In this document: positions 42,065-50,803 of the stretch, in pieces
Position numbering within the stretch: position 1 is the stretch's first letter
Layout: the number at the start of each line of letters is the position of its first letter
NCBI GenBank assembly: GCA_963720765.1
Contig: CAVRGS010000002.1
Span: forward strand, 248,001 to 312,000
DNA from: DASUAS01 sp963720765
Lineage (GTDB): Bacteria > Actinomycetota > Acidimicrobiia > IMCC26256 > DASPTH01
DNA length: 64,000 bases
Reading direction: 5' to 3'
Notes under the pieces: model-generated
Told to the model about the DNA's origin: nothing
The model's input: only the letters and a program-made list of their open reading frames with translations
The model's database searches: none
Position numbers and translations under genes: made by a program

Positions 42065-43297
42065 TCAGGTCGAGCCAGGGATCAGGTCGAGGAGGCGTGC
42101 GGTGCAGCCGGCCATCTCGATGGGCGGTAACAGCTCGTCGGTGATGCGTGCCGCGAGCTCGGCGAACGCGCGACCCGCGGGGCTGTCGGGTGCCTCGAGC
42201 GCGACCGGGCGCCCGATGTCGCCGCCGGTCGACACCGCGGGTTCGATGGGGATGCGCGCCACCAGGGGCACGCCGATCTCGTCGGCGAGCGCGATGCCGC
42301 CGCCTTCGCCGAACACCGCGTGGCGCGAGCCGTCGGGTGCGACGAACTCGCTCATGTTCTCGACGACGCCGACCACCTTCATGTAGGAGCGGCGGGCCAT
42401 GTCGGCGACGCGGGTCGCCACCTTCTGCGCGGCGCGTGCCGGCGTGGTGACCACGAGCATCTCGGCCTGGGGGAGCATGCGGGCCAGCGCCATCTGCACG
42501 TCGCCCGTGCCCGGCGGCATGTCGATGAGCAGGTAGTCGAGCTCGCCCCACCGGACGTCGGTGAGGAACTGCTCGAGCGCCTTGGCCAGGATGAGGCCAC
42601 GCCACATGAGCGCGGTGCTCTCGTCGTCGACGAGGAACCCCATCGAGACGACCTTCAGCATGCCGCGCTTCGACGTCTCGGTGCCCACGGGCACGACGTT
42701 GGGCTCGATCTTGCCGTCGGTACCGCCGAGTCGGCCCTCGACGCCGAGCATCCGAGGGACGCTGAAGCCCCAGATGTCGGCGTCGAGCACCCCGACGGTG
42801 AGGCCGCGCGCCGCGAGCGCCGCGGCGAGGTTCACGGTGACCGACGACTTGCCCACACCACCCTTGCCGCTCGCCACCGCGAGCACGCGCGTCGTCGGCG
42901 ACACCTCCGTGGGGGCGGCCTCCTGGCGGGCGTTGAAGCGCGCCCGCTGCATGGCGGCCGACTTCTGCTCCTTGGTCATCTCGCCGTACTCGACCTTCAC
43001 CGCGCTCACGCCGGGGAGGCCGCGCACCTTCGACTCGACGTCCTGGCGGATCTGGACCCGCAGCGGACATCCGGCCGTGGTGAGGGCCACCGTCACGACG
43101 ACATCGCCGTCGGCACCCACCCGCACGTCGTCGACCATGCCCAGGTCGACGATCGAGGCGTGCAGTTCGGGGTCGATGACCCCGGCCAGCATGCGCCGAA
43201 CGTCGTCAGGGGTGGGCGCGGGCCCGGGAACCGGCTCGTGGACCGGTGCACCGGGGTCGTCCGGGTCAGGCGTGCTGGTCTCCATGCGGATGTCCAT
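42065..43297 (-). CDS. mrp: Mrp/NBP35 family Fe-S cluster carrier ATPase
   Basis: The product has 410 residues. The N-terminal MIP18/DUF59 domain (about 30-110) has AGVIDPELHASIVDLGMVDDVRV and TTAGCPLRVQIRQDV. The ATPase part has VASGKGGVGKSSVTVNLAAALAARG, VGVLDADIWGFSVPRMLG and YLLIDMPPGTGDVQMAL. The C-terminal CxxC that binds the cluster in many homologues is not seen. Start is ATG 43297, or the ATG at 43285 (METSTP). It is divergent from the SufR-like gene, sharing a 58-base gap; together with erpA this is an Fe-S assembly group. Confidence 0.93.
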   Translation of the reverse strand: MDIRMETSTPDPDDPGAPVHEPVPGPAPTPDDVRRMLAGVIDPELHASIVDLGMVDDVRVGADGDVVVTVALTTAGCPLRVQIRQDVESKVRGLPGVSAVKVEYGEMTKEQKSAAMQRARFNARQEAAPTEVSPTTRVLAVASGKGGVGKSSVTVNLAAALAARGLTVGVLDADIWGFSVPRMLGVEGRLGGTDGKIEPNVVPVGTETSKRGMLKVVSMGFLVDDESTALMWRGLILAKALEQFLTDVRWGELDYLLIDMPPGTGDVQMALARMLPQAEMLVVTTPARAAQKVATRVADMARRSYMKVVGVVENMSEFVAPDGSRHAVFGEGGGIALADEIGVPLVARIPIEPAVSTGGDIGRPVALEAPDSPAGRAFAELAARITDELLPPIEMAGCTARLLDLIPGST

Positions 43298-43342
43298 ACC
43301 GATTAATACAGGCTACATCTTGAAAATATGCCCGGGGCCGGG

Positions 43343-43355
43343 TACCGTCAAGGCC
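43343..43355 (+). promoter_or_regulatory. Predicted leaderless -10 of the SufR-like gene
   Basis: TACCGT at 43343-43348 lies seven bases before GTG 43356. Confidence 0.45.
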
Positions 43356-44042
43356 GTGAATCGGCGTGAATCGGAGCACCAACTGGCGGTGCTCAAGGCG
43401 CTCGGCGACGAAACCCGCTACGCCATGTACGAGGAGCTCGCCCGCTCGACGGCCGCGCTCTCGGCATCGGAGTTGGCGGATCGCCTCGGGATCCATGCCA
43501 ACACGGTGCGCCTCCACCTCGAGCGCCTCCGCGAGGTCGGCCTGGTCGACGTCGAGGCCGTCCACCGTGGCACGGTCGGCCGCCCCCAGCACCTCTACTT
43601 CCTGAGCGCCGGTGCGCCCGGGCTCGGCTTCGACCCGCCGGCCCACGCCCTGCTCGCCGGGTTGCTCGCGGCGATGGCCGAGCGCATCGGTGCCGACGCC
43701 GACGACGCGGCCGCCACCGGCCGGGTCTGGGGGACCGACGCGGGCATGCGCACCCGGGCGCGGAGCTGCCTCGGTGCGCTCGAGGCGGAGCTCACCAAGC
43801 TGGGCTTCGAACCCGCCCTCGAGGCCGACGGCGCCGACGGGCGTCCCGCCCGCATCGAATTCCTGCACTGTCCCTTCCGGGAGCTGGCCGAGGCCTACCC
43901 CGAGCTGGTGTGCAACCTCCACCGAGGGTTGTGCGAAGGCGTCGTCGATGCCGTGGGTGGGGGAACAGTCGACGAGTTCGCGACGTTGTACGACTCCGAA
44001 CCCTGCCACGTGACCGTGGGCCTCGGTGCACCGTCCAGATGA
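43356..44042 (+). CDS. SufR-like Fe-S-sensing transcriptional regulator
   Basis: The product has 228 residues. A winged helix lies at 10-75 (AVLKALGDETRYAMYEELARS, LSASELADRLGIHANTVRLHLERLREVGLVDVEAVHRGTVGRPQHLY). The C-terminal half carries a cysteine cluster HCPFRELAEAYPELVCNLHRGLCEG, the position of [4Fe-4S] ligands in SufR. It probably senses Fe-S status and controls its own gene, the divergent mrp and perhaps erpA 52 bases downstream. Confidence 0.85.
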   Translation: MNRRESEHQLAVLKALGDETRYAMYEELARSTAALSASELADRLGIHANTVRLHLERLREVGLVDVEAVHRGTVGRPQHLYFLSAGAPGLGFDPPAHALLAGLLAAMAERIGADADDAAATGRVWGTDAGMRTRARSCLGALEAELTKLGFEPALEADGADGRPARIEFLHCPFRELAEAYPELVCNLHRGLCEGVVDAVGGGTVDEFATLYDSEPCHVTVGLGAPSR

Positions 44043-44094
44043 TCGATCAACCGGTTAAACTGTCAACCATCCTTCGAACCCTCTGCGAGGTCTG

Positions 44095-44442
44095 ATGTTC
44101 TCCGTTCAGGATGCCAGCACCGTCTTCACCCTCACCGACGCCGCCAGCGACAAGGTGAAGAGCCTCATCACGGCCGAGGGCAACCCCGAGCTCGTGCTGC
44201 GGGTCGCGGTGCGTCCCGGCGGCTGCTCGGGCTTCAGCTACGAGATGTTCTTCGACACCGACGTCGCCGCCGACGACCTCAAGGTGGAGCAGGGCGGGGT
44301 CACCGTGGTCATCGACCCGGCGAGCGCGCCGCACCTCGGCGGCGCCGAGCTCGACTTCAAGGACGGCCTGCAGGGCGCAGGGTTCGCGATCAACAACCCC
44401 AACGCGCAGCGCAGCTGCGGCTGCGGCCAGAGCTTCAGCTAG
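44095..44442 (+). CDS. erpA: A-type iron-sulfur cluster insertion protein (ErpA/IscA)
   Basis: The product has 115 residues. Ligand cysteines lie in PGGCSGFSYEMFFD (Cys44) and the end SCGCGQSFS (Cys108 and Cys110). FTLTDAASDKVKSLI and LDFKDGLQGAGFAINNPNAQRSC are the family frame. It delivers clusters to apo-proteins. TAAACT at 44055-44060 could be its own -10. Confidence 0.94.
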   Translation: MFSVQDASTVFTLTDAASDKVKSLITAEGNPELVLRVAVRPGGCSGFSYEMFFDTDVAADDLKVEQGGVTVVIDPASAPHLGGAELDFKDGLQGAGFAINNPNAQRSCGCGQSFS

Positions 44443-44534
44443 TCCGCCTCTTCTCCGCCCGCTCGCCCGGCTCGCTCCGTCCCGACGGACGAGCACGGGC
44501 GAAGCCCGCACCCGTCCGGGCGTGTCGACTCGGG

Positions 44535-45449
44535 CTACTTCTGGGGCGTGACGAGGGCGTCGAGGAGAGCCTTCATCTCGTTGCCGCCGAACGCCCCGTC
44601 GATGCGCGACTGCACGGTGCCGTCAGGCGAGATCCCGAACAGCCACGGCTCGCTCGGGAGATGCCACGCCTCGACCGTGGGCACGAGCGCGGCGCCGGTG
44701 GCCTTCTTGTAGATCTCGATGTGCACGGGCACGATCTGGTCGCCGTAGGACTTGACGGTCTTCAGGAACTCGTCGAGCACCGGCGCGCAGTACTGCGACT
44801 GACACCGGGCCGGGGTGGCGAACAAGGCGGCCACGGGCTTCCCGGCGCCGATCACCGTCGACAGCGACTGCGTGTGCAGCGGGCACTCGGGATCGCGGGT
44901 GCAGATCGGATCGACGCCGAGCGTGTCGGTCGCCGTCGGTGAAGGGTCGCGCGGCGCCGCCTGACCGGGCACGACCGCGGTCGGAGCGTCGGCGACCTGG
45001 ATCGTGAACGGCACCTTCTGTCCCTGCGCGCGCGCTTCGACCTGCCAGACCCCGGCGCTGTCGAACGTCGGCCGGGCGACGTAGACGCCCCGACCCTTGG
45101 GCAGACCGGCTCGATCGAAGGCGGGCTGCTGGGGCTGCGACCACTGGCCGCCCTTCTTGCGGAACCGCACCGTCACCGAGGGTCCGCTCGCGTACACGAT
45201 GCCCTTCTTCGTGCTGTGCGAGAGCGCGAACACCATGCGCTGGGCCTGCGACGACGCCGCGAGATCGCTGCTGAGCACGAGCGGGAAGAAGGTCTTGGGG
45301 TCGGGCGTCGAACTGCTGGCCCAAGCCACGTCGGCGAACGAGCCCGCGACGACGAGTCCGCCCGCGGCGCCGAGGGCCCCACCGAGGAACCCGCGCCTGG
45401 AGAACGCTGCGGTCGAATCCGTGCCCGGGGGGAGGGGTGCAGGAGGCAT
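44535..45449 (-). CDS. Tat-exported thioredoxin-like protein
   Basis: The product has 304 residues. A twin-arginine signal lies at residues 15-45 (FSRRGFLGGALGAAGGLVVAGSFADVAWA). A beta-sandwich region follows (TVRFRKKGGQWSQPQQPAF, GVWQVEARAQGQKVPFTIQV). The C-terminal ~170 residues are thioredoxin-like (GKPVAALFATPARCQSQYCAPVLDEFLKTVKSYG, EPWLFGISPDGTVQSRIDGAF). The redox pair is C-x4-C (CQSQYC) rather than CxxC. Start ATG 45449 lies just downstream of AGGAT-rich sequence; earlier ATGs overlap the divergent gene. Export of the folded protein suggests a bound cofactor. Confidence 0.8.
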   Translation of the reverse strand: MPPAPLPPGTDSTAAFSRRGFLGGALGAAGGLVVAGSFADVAWASSSTPDPKTFFPLVLSSDLAASSQAQRMVFALSHSTKKGIVYASGPSVTVRFRKKGGQWSQPQQPAFDRAGLPKGRGVYVARPTFDSAGVWQVEARAQGQKVPFTIQVADAPTAVVPGQAAPRDPSPTATDTLGVDPICTRDPECPLHTQSLSTVIGAGKPVAALFATPARCQSQYCAPVLDEFLKTVKSYGDQIVPVHIEIYKKATGAALVPTVEAWHLPSEPWLFGISPDGTVQSRIDGAFGGNEMKALLDALVTPQK

Positions 45450-45454
45450 CCCCC

Positions 45455-45468
45455 TATCCTGCCTGCCC
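45455..45468 (+). promoter_or_regulatory. Predicted leaderless -10 of the XDH-like gene
   Basis: TATCCT at 45455-45460 lies eight bases before GTG 45469, in the 19-base gap to the divergent Tat-protein gene. Confidence 0.45.
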
Positions 45469-47187
45469 GTGACCGGAACTGGGCATCGGGTGCAGTTCTC
45501 GTGCAACGGTGAGCAGTTCGAGGTCGAGACCGCACCGGGCGAGTCATTGCTCTCGGTGCTGCGTGAACGCATCGGGGTCGTCTCGCCGAAGGACGGCTGC
45601 GCGCCGCAGGGTCAATGCGGTTGCTGCACGGTGTTGGTCGATGGCGAACCGCGCGTCGCGTGCGTCACACCGATCACCCGGGTTGCGGGCCGCTCGGTGC
45701 TGACGGTCGAGGGTCTCGACGCCGAGGTGCGTGACGACCTCGCGGCGAGGTTCCTCGCGACCGGTGGATCGCAGTGCGGATTCTGCACACCCGGCATCCT
45801 CGTGCGACTGGCAGCAGCGGCCGCGAAGGGCAAGGCCCGGCGCATCGACCTCGATCGCGCCCTCGCCGCACACCTGTGCCGATGCACGGGCTGGCAGACG
45901 ATCTACGAGGCAGTCGAAGCTCCGAGGGCGAGCACGTCCCCGCGAGACCCGAGCGCCGCAGCGCGTCGTGCGGCGCTCGAGGGTGGTGCAGCGCAGCACG
46001 TCGGGCCGTTCGTGCCGCTGGGCGACGGCGGGTTCGCCGACGACCGCGCGCCGCGCGACGCGCTCGTCGCCGTGCCGCTCCCGCCCGGATCGACGGGTGA
46101 CGCCCTCGAAGCCGCCGGGTCGGCGTGGGCGGTCGCCGAGTCGCTGCTGGAGGCGCGCGCGCTCGCAGGCAAGGTGCAGGGCCGTCGCACGACCGTCGAT
46201 CCGGAGCCACCGCTCGCGCTGCCCGAGTCCGTCGCCGAGGGCGTCCGTCTCGCGACGTCGTGGGTCGAGCCCGCGTACCTCGAACCTGACGCGTCATGGT
46301 GCGCCCCGGGCGGCGAGCCGGCAACGCCACTCGGCAACGGCGGCGCGTTCGGCGGCAAGGCCACGTCGATCGTGGGCGCGGCAGCGCGTGAGCTCGCCGA
46401 CCGGACCGGGCGCACGGTGCGTGTCGTCTACGCGCGCGAGGACGTCGTGCGCCTGGGTCCCAAGCGCCCGCCGATCGCGGCGACGGCGTCGTTCGACGGC
46501 GCGGTCGTGGAGGTGCGGGGCGCGGTGCTCGGCGATCCCGCCCCGTTCACCGCGCCGATCGCGTGGCCGTACGCGATCACCGAGCAGTGCGAGTGGACGA
46601 GCGCGACCGCAGCCGGACCCTCCACCGCATCGACGCTGCGCGCGGTCGGACTCGCCGAGCGTGTGGTGCTCGTCGAGGGGGCCCTGCACGTCGTGGGCAC
46701 CGACCGCGCCGCGCTCGTCCACGACGCGCGAGCGGGGTCGGTGCTGCTCGACACCTGCGTCGCGGTCGGCAGCGGCGCAGTCGCGGGTGGGCGCGTGATC
46801 CTCGACGACTTCGGTCACGTCGAGCGGGTGCACGTGCGCGTCGCGGCCGGTGATCCACTCGACGAGATCGTGCTGCGCTCGTACGCGATCGGCGCCGCGC
46901 ACATGGCGCTCGGTTGGGTGCTCACGGAAGGCCTGGCCGTCGATCCGGTCACGGGCGAGGTGCACGACCTCACCATCCGCTCGTTCGGGATCCTGCGCGC
47001 GAAGGACACGCCGCTCATCGATGTCGAGATCATCGACGATCCGGGTACGCCGCTCGCCCACGCGTCCGACGCAGTGTTCGCCGCGGTCGCCGCGGCGACG
47101 TGGAACGCGGTGAGCGACGCCGAGCGCGCGCGGCCCGAGACGTTTCCGGCTCGGGAGACGCGCGCCGCGGCTGCGCTACGTCGTTGA
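45469..47187 (+). CDS. Compact xanthine-dehydrogenase-like protein, [2Fe-2S] domain fused to a reduced molybdopterin domain
   Basis: The product has 572 residues. Residues 1-150 are a complete CoxS/XdhC-type ferredoxin pair: GCAPQGQCGCCTVLVDGEPRVAC and SQCGFCTPGILVRL with HLCRCTGWQTI. The rest corresponds to parts of the large subunit: LGNGGAFGGKATSIVGAAARELADRTGRTVRVVYAREDVV, and the C-terminal YAIGAAHMALGWVLTEGLAVDPVTGEVHDLTIRSFGILRAKDTPLIDVEI. A normal large subunit has ~750 residues; here only ~400 remain and the terminal G-x-G-E active-site Glu is not found. It may be a reduced oxidoreductase or an assembly relic with good coding structure. Confidence 0.8.
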   Translation: MTGTGHRVQFSCNGEQFEVETAPGESLLSVLRERIGVVSPKDGCAPQGQCGCCTVLVDGEPRVACVTPITRVAGRSVLTVEGLDAEVRDDLAARFLATGGSQCGFCTPGILVRLAAAAAKGKARRIDLDRALAAHLCRCTGWQTIYEAVEAPRASTSPRDPSAAARRAALEGGAAQHVGPFVPLGDGGFADDRAPRDALVAVPLPPGSTGDALEAAGSAWAVAESLLEARALAGKVQGRRTTVDPEPPLALPESVAEGVRLATSWVEPAYLEPDASWCAPGGEPATPLGNGGAFGGKATSIVGAAARELADRTGRTVRVVYAREDVVRLGPKRPPIAATASFDGAVVEVRGAVLGDPAPFTAPIAWPYAITEQCEWTSATAAGPSTASTLRAVGLAERVVLVEGALHVVGTDRAALVHDARAGSVLLDTCVAVGSGAVAGGRVILDDFGHVERVHVRVAAGDPLDEIVLRSYAIGAAHMALGWVLTEGLAVDPVTGEVHDLTIRSFGILRAKDTPLIDVEIIDDPGTPLAHASDAVFAAVAAATWNAVSDAERARPETFPARETRAAAALRR

Positions 47188-47493
47188 GGCGGTCTCGCCC
47201 AGCGGCGCGGTCGCGGGTGCAGGCGCCCGCAGCATCAGGATCGCGGTGACGACCAGCCAGATCAGGAAGCCGACGAACCCGACGAAGCCGCGAAGAGCAC
47301 CAGCGCGACGAGACCACCGAACCAACCGAGACCTGTTGGCAGCACCCGACTGCGGATCACCACGATCGAGAACGCAGCGACGAACAGGGCCACACCGAGG
47401 GCGCCGAACGCGCTCCACCGCTCCCACTCGGCATCTTCCACGAGCCCCCTCCCGCGTCTTCCTCGGGAGACGCTGCGCCCGTCGTGGGGCATT
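47176..47493 (-). pseudogene. Broken small membrane protein gene
   Basis: Two frames on the minus strand together make one hydrophobic protein. The first (47493 or GTG 47451 to ~47290) has EDAEWERWSAFGALGVALFVAAFSIVVIRSRVLPTGLGWFGGLVALVLFA, then hits a stop at 47262 after an abrupt SSGSSAS. The second frame continues GFVGFVGFLIWLVVTAILMLRAP and ends at 47176. A one-base indel near 47285-47292 would explain it. About 90-105 residues with three TM helices are expected. Function unknown; it overlaps the 3' end of the XDH-like gene by 12 bases. Confidence 0.55.
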
Positions 47494-47522
47494 GCAAGCA
47501 AGGTCTCCGTTTCGACGCGCGC

Positions 47523-47534
47523 TACTGTCACGCC
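47523..47534 (+). promoter_or_regulatory. Predicted leaderless -10 of a 48-residue ORF
   Basis: TACTGT at 47523-47528 lies six bases before ATG 47535. Confidence 0.4.
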
Positions 47535-47681
47535 ATGGTCGGTGGCGGCGTCGTGATGGTCGTGCTCATGGTCCTGATCCTGCCCGTGGCAGTGATGCTG
47601 GGCGGTGCGATCTGGAGCGCGCTCATGGGATTTGTGCTGTCCGAGAACGCGTCCCCCGGCGACGAGGCCGAGACGGCGTAG
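47535..47681 (+). CDS. Small single-span membrane protein
   Basis: A 48-residue product: MVGGGVVMVVLMVLILPVAV continues into one TM helix of about 30 residues with LGGAIWSALMGFVL, then an acidic tail ENASPGDEAETA. Support comes from the promoter-like hexamer at leaderless spacing and membrane-protein composition, not homology. Between it and the GSIII stop (47682-47815) I see nothing further. Confidence 0.5.
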   Translation: MVGGGVVMVVLMVLILPVAVMLGGAIWSALMGFVLSENASPGDEAETA

Positions 47682-47815
47682 ACGCAACCGGCACCCGCGC
47701 TCGTTCGGCGACGATCGAGATCCGCTTCGATGCCCTCGCCACTGCCGAACATCGAACGTTGCGTGGCACGCGATCCTGCGTCGCGCGTACGCGACCCTGC
47801 TCGAAACTGCCGCCC

Positions 47816-49994
47816 TCAGAGGATGAACAGCATCTCCTGGTACGTCGCCAACGGCCACAGGTCGTCGGCGACCATGCCTTCGAGCTCGTCGGCAGCCGCG
47901 CGCACCGCCTCCATCGTCGGCAGCAAGGTGCGGCCCGCGTGCTCGGCTTCCTTCTCGGTGGAGTCGAGGCCGTCCTGGGCGAGCTCCGACCGCAGGAGGG
48001 TGATGCCCGACCGCAGCGCGTCGATCGCCGACGAGATCTCGTCGAGCGTCGCCGTGTCGCCCTCGATGCCGGCCGCTCGCAGGCTGACGACGTTCGTCGC
48101 CAACTCGGTCTGGTAGCGCAGGGCGGCGGGGAGCACGACGGTCGTTGCGATCTCGAGCGTGAGTCGTGCCTCGACGCTGATGCTCATCGCGTACTGCTCG
48201 AGCGCGATCTCGTAGCGGCTGTGCATCTCGCGGTGGGTGAACACGCCGTACTTGCCGAAGAGCGCCATCGCCTCGTCGGTGATGAGGGCCGGCAGCGCGT
48301 CGAGCGTGGTCTGGAGGTTCGCGAGGCCTCGTGACTCGGCTTCGATCTTCCAGTCCTCGGTGTAGCCGTCGCCGTTGAAGACGACGCTGCCGTGGTTGGA
48401 CATGATGTCCTCGAGCACGTGCTGCACCGCGGCGTTGAAGTCGGTGCCGTTCGCGATGAGCGATTCGAGCTCGGTCGCGAGGTGGTCGAGCGCTTCGGCG
48501 AGGATGGTGTTGATCGTCGTCATCGGTGCCGCGATCGACTGCAGCGCGCCCGGCGCCCGGAACTCGAACCGGTTGCCGGTGAACGCGAACGGGCTGGTGC
48601 GATTGCGATCGCCCGGGTCGGTCGGGAGCACCGGCAGCGTGTCGACGCCGATGGTGAGCGCGCCCTTCTCCTTGGAGCTGGTCGCGCCACCCTTGGCGAT
48701 CTGGTCGAACACGTCGGTGAGCTGGTCGCCGAGGAAGATCGAGATGATGGCAGGCGGCGCTTCGTTCGCGCCGAGACGGTGGTCGTTGGTCGCGGAAGCG
48801 ACCGACGCGGCGCAGCAACGGTCCGTGCTGGTGCACGGCGCGGATCACCGCAGCGCAGAACACGAGGAACTGCGCGTTGTCGTGCGGAGTGTCGCCGGGC
48901 AGCAGGAGGTTGCCCTCGGAGCCGTTCCCCAGCGAGAAGTTCACGTGCTTGCCCGAGCCGTTGATGCCGGCGAAGGGCTTCTCGTGGAACAAGCACTCCA
49001 TGCCGTGCTTCTGGGCGACGCTCTTCAGCGTCACCATCAACAGCTGCTGGTGGTCGGCCGCCACGTTGGATCGCTCGAACACTGGGGCGATCTCGAACTG
49101 CCCGGGCGCGACCTCGTTGTGACGGGTCTTCGCGGGGATGCCGAGCTTGAACAGCTCGCGCTCGGCGTCGAGCATGAACGCGAGCACGCGCTCGGGGATG
49201 GCGCCGAAGTAGTGGTCGTCGAACTCCTGACCCTTCGGTGGTTTCGAGCCGAACAGCGTGCGTCCCGAATTGAGGAGGTCGGGCCGCGCGAAGAAGAAGC
49301 TCCGGTCGATCAGGAAGTACTCCTGTTCCGCGCCCGCGAACGACACGACCGCGTCGGGATCGGAGTGACCGAACAGGCGCAGGATTCGCTCGGCCTGACG
49401 GGCCATGGCCTGCTGTGAACGCAGGAGCGGCGTCTTGAGGTCGAGGGCCTCACCGGTCATCGAGACGAACACCGTCGGGATGCACAGGGTGTTCCCGTTC
49501 GGGTTCTCGAGGATGTACGCGGGACTCGTCGCGTCCCATCCCGTGTAGCCACGGGCCTCGAACGTGGCGCGCAGGCCGCCGTTCGGGAAGCTCGACGCGT
49601 CGGGCTCACCCTGGATCAGCGTCTTGCCCGCGAACTCGGCGATCGACGCGCCGTCGGTCCCGGGCTCGAGGAAGCTGTCGTGCTTCTCGGCGGTGAGACC
49701 GGTGAGCGGGTAGAAGACGTGCGCGTAGTGCGTCGCACCCTTCTCCATCGCCCAGTCCTTCATCGCGGTGGCCACGACGTCGGCGACCGCGGGATCGAGC
49801 GGCTTGGCGTGTTCGATGGTCGACATCAACGACTTGAACACCGGCTTCGGGAGCCGGCTCTGCATCACCGACTTGGTGAAGACGTTCTGACCGAACACCT
49901 GACCGGGGAGCTCGGCCTTCTCGAAGACGCCGGCGGGCGGCTGGTAGCCCTTGACGGCGTCGATCGCCTGCAGGCGGGCTGTGCTTCCACTCAT
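47816..49994 (-). pseudogene. glnN: Type III glutamine synthetase, split by a one-base insertion
   Basis: Across one shift this is a ~725-residue GSIII, the normal length. Before the break: ENPNGNTLCIPTVFVSMTGEALDLKTPLLRS, FAGAEQEYFLIDRSFF, PAKTRHNEVAPGQFEIAPVFER and FAGINGSGKHVNFSLG. The frame fails at HQHGPLLRRVGRF; the family reads L-R-A-S-V-A-S-A-T-N-D-H-R-L-G-A-N-E-A-P. Dropping one base of GG at 48809-48810 restores SVASATNDHRLGANEAPPAI and then VFDQIAKGGATSSK through EDWKIEAESRGL to the end. A gaggag ribosome site precedes ATG 49994. It would make glutamine from glutamate, ammonia and ATP. Confidence 0.9.
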
Positions 49995-50045
49995 CGGAGT
50001 CTCCTCGAAGGTGCGGATGACGCGTTCGAGTCGAACGTAGAGAAC

Positions 50046-50057
50046 CCCGATATCGGG
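50046..50057. promoter_or_regulatory. Palindrome upstream of the GSIII gene, possible operator
   Basis: CCCGATATCGGG is a perfect 12-bp palindrome 52 bases before the GSIII ATG, flanked by GTTTCC and GAACC-type half sites. A regulator site is plausible, but I cannot assign it. Confidence 0.35.
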
Positions 50058-50110
50058 AGTGTTTCCTCAGGGTGAAGCGCCTGCGCCCGAGTGGGGGACG
50101 GCGGTGCGCG

Positions 50111-50803
50111 CTAGTCGCCCGGCGACCAGCGTGGCGAGCCGAAGCGGTAGCCCACCGAGCGCACGGTCTGGATGAGGCTCGCGTGCTCCTCGCCGAGCTT
50201 GGCGCGCAGACGACGGACGTGGACGTCGACCGTGCGCGCGCCGCCGTAGTACTCGTAGCCCCACACGCGCGACAGGAGCTGTTCTCGCGTGAACACCTTG
50301 CTCGAGTGCGTGGCGAAGAACTTGAGGAGCTCGTACTCCATGTAGGTGAGGTCGAGGGGGCGTCCACCCAGCGCGGCCTGGTAGGTCTCCAGGTTCAGCA
50401 CGAGGTCGCCGTACTCCACGATCTCGGGTCGTGAGCCGCGACCGGTGCGCCAGAAGAGGTGCCGCAGTCGCGCTTCGAGCTCCTTCTGGTGGAACGGCGC
50501 GAGGCAGAAGTCGTCGAAGAGGTCTTCGCGCATCTCGAGCTCCGAGAGCTGCGCACCGGACACGAGGAGCAGCACCGGCTCGAGCGTGCTGTCGCGCTTG
50601 CGCAGCGCACGGCAGATACCGAACGCCCCCTCGGGGTCTTCGTCGGCGCACACCACCGCGCCGGCCCAGCCGTCGCTCGGTTCCGACTGGGTGGCGACGG
50701 ACGCGTTCGCGACCGCCTTCCACGGGTATCCCGCGAGGTCGAGGGTCTGCGCGAGCAGCGGGGGAGGCGGGTCCGGGAAGACCAGCAGCGGTTCGGGTGC
50801 CAT
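50111..50803 (-). CDS. GlnR-like orphan OmpR-family regulator
   Basis: The product has 230 residues. The N-terminal ~115 residues are a receiver-like fold with atypical phosphorylation region (VVCADEDPEGAFGICRALRKRD, no LxLDxxLP). The C-terminal winged helix is intact: YGDLVLNLETYQAALGGRPLDLTYMEYELLKFFATHSSKVFTREQLLSRVWGYEYYGGARTVDVHVRRLRAKLGEE. This matches GlnR, the phosphorylation-independent nitrogen regulator of actinobacteria. Its ATG overlaps the stop of glnA (ATGA), so glutamine synthetase and regulator are coupled. It probably controls the surrounding glutamine synthetase genes. Confidence 0.85.
   Translation of the reverse strand: MAPEPLLVFPDPPPPLLAQTLDLAGYPWKAVANASVATQSEPSDGWAGAVVCADEDPEGAFGICRALRKRDSTLEPVLLLVSGAQLSELEMREDLFDDFCLAPFHQKELEARLRHLFWRTGRGSRPEIVEYGDLVLNLETYQAALGGRPLDLTYMEYELLKFFATHSSKVFTREQLLSRVWGYEYYGGARTVDVHVRRLRAKLGEEHASLIQTVRSVGYRFGSPRWSPGD

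Noticed and set aside
44490..44520. Terminator after erpA
   Set aside because: Only a 5-bp stem (CGGGC-GAA-GCCCG) is present; too weak to claim.
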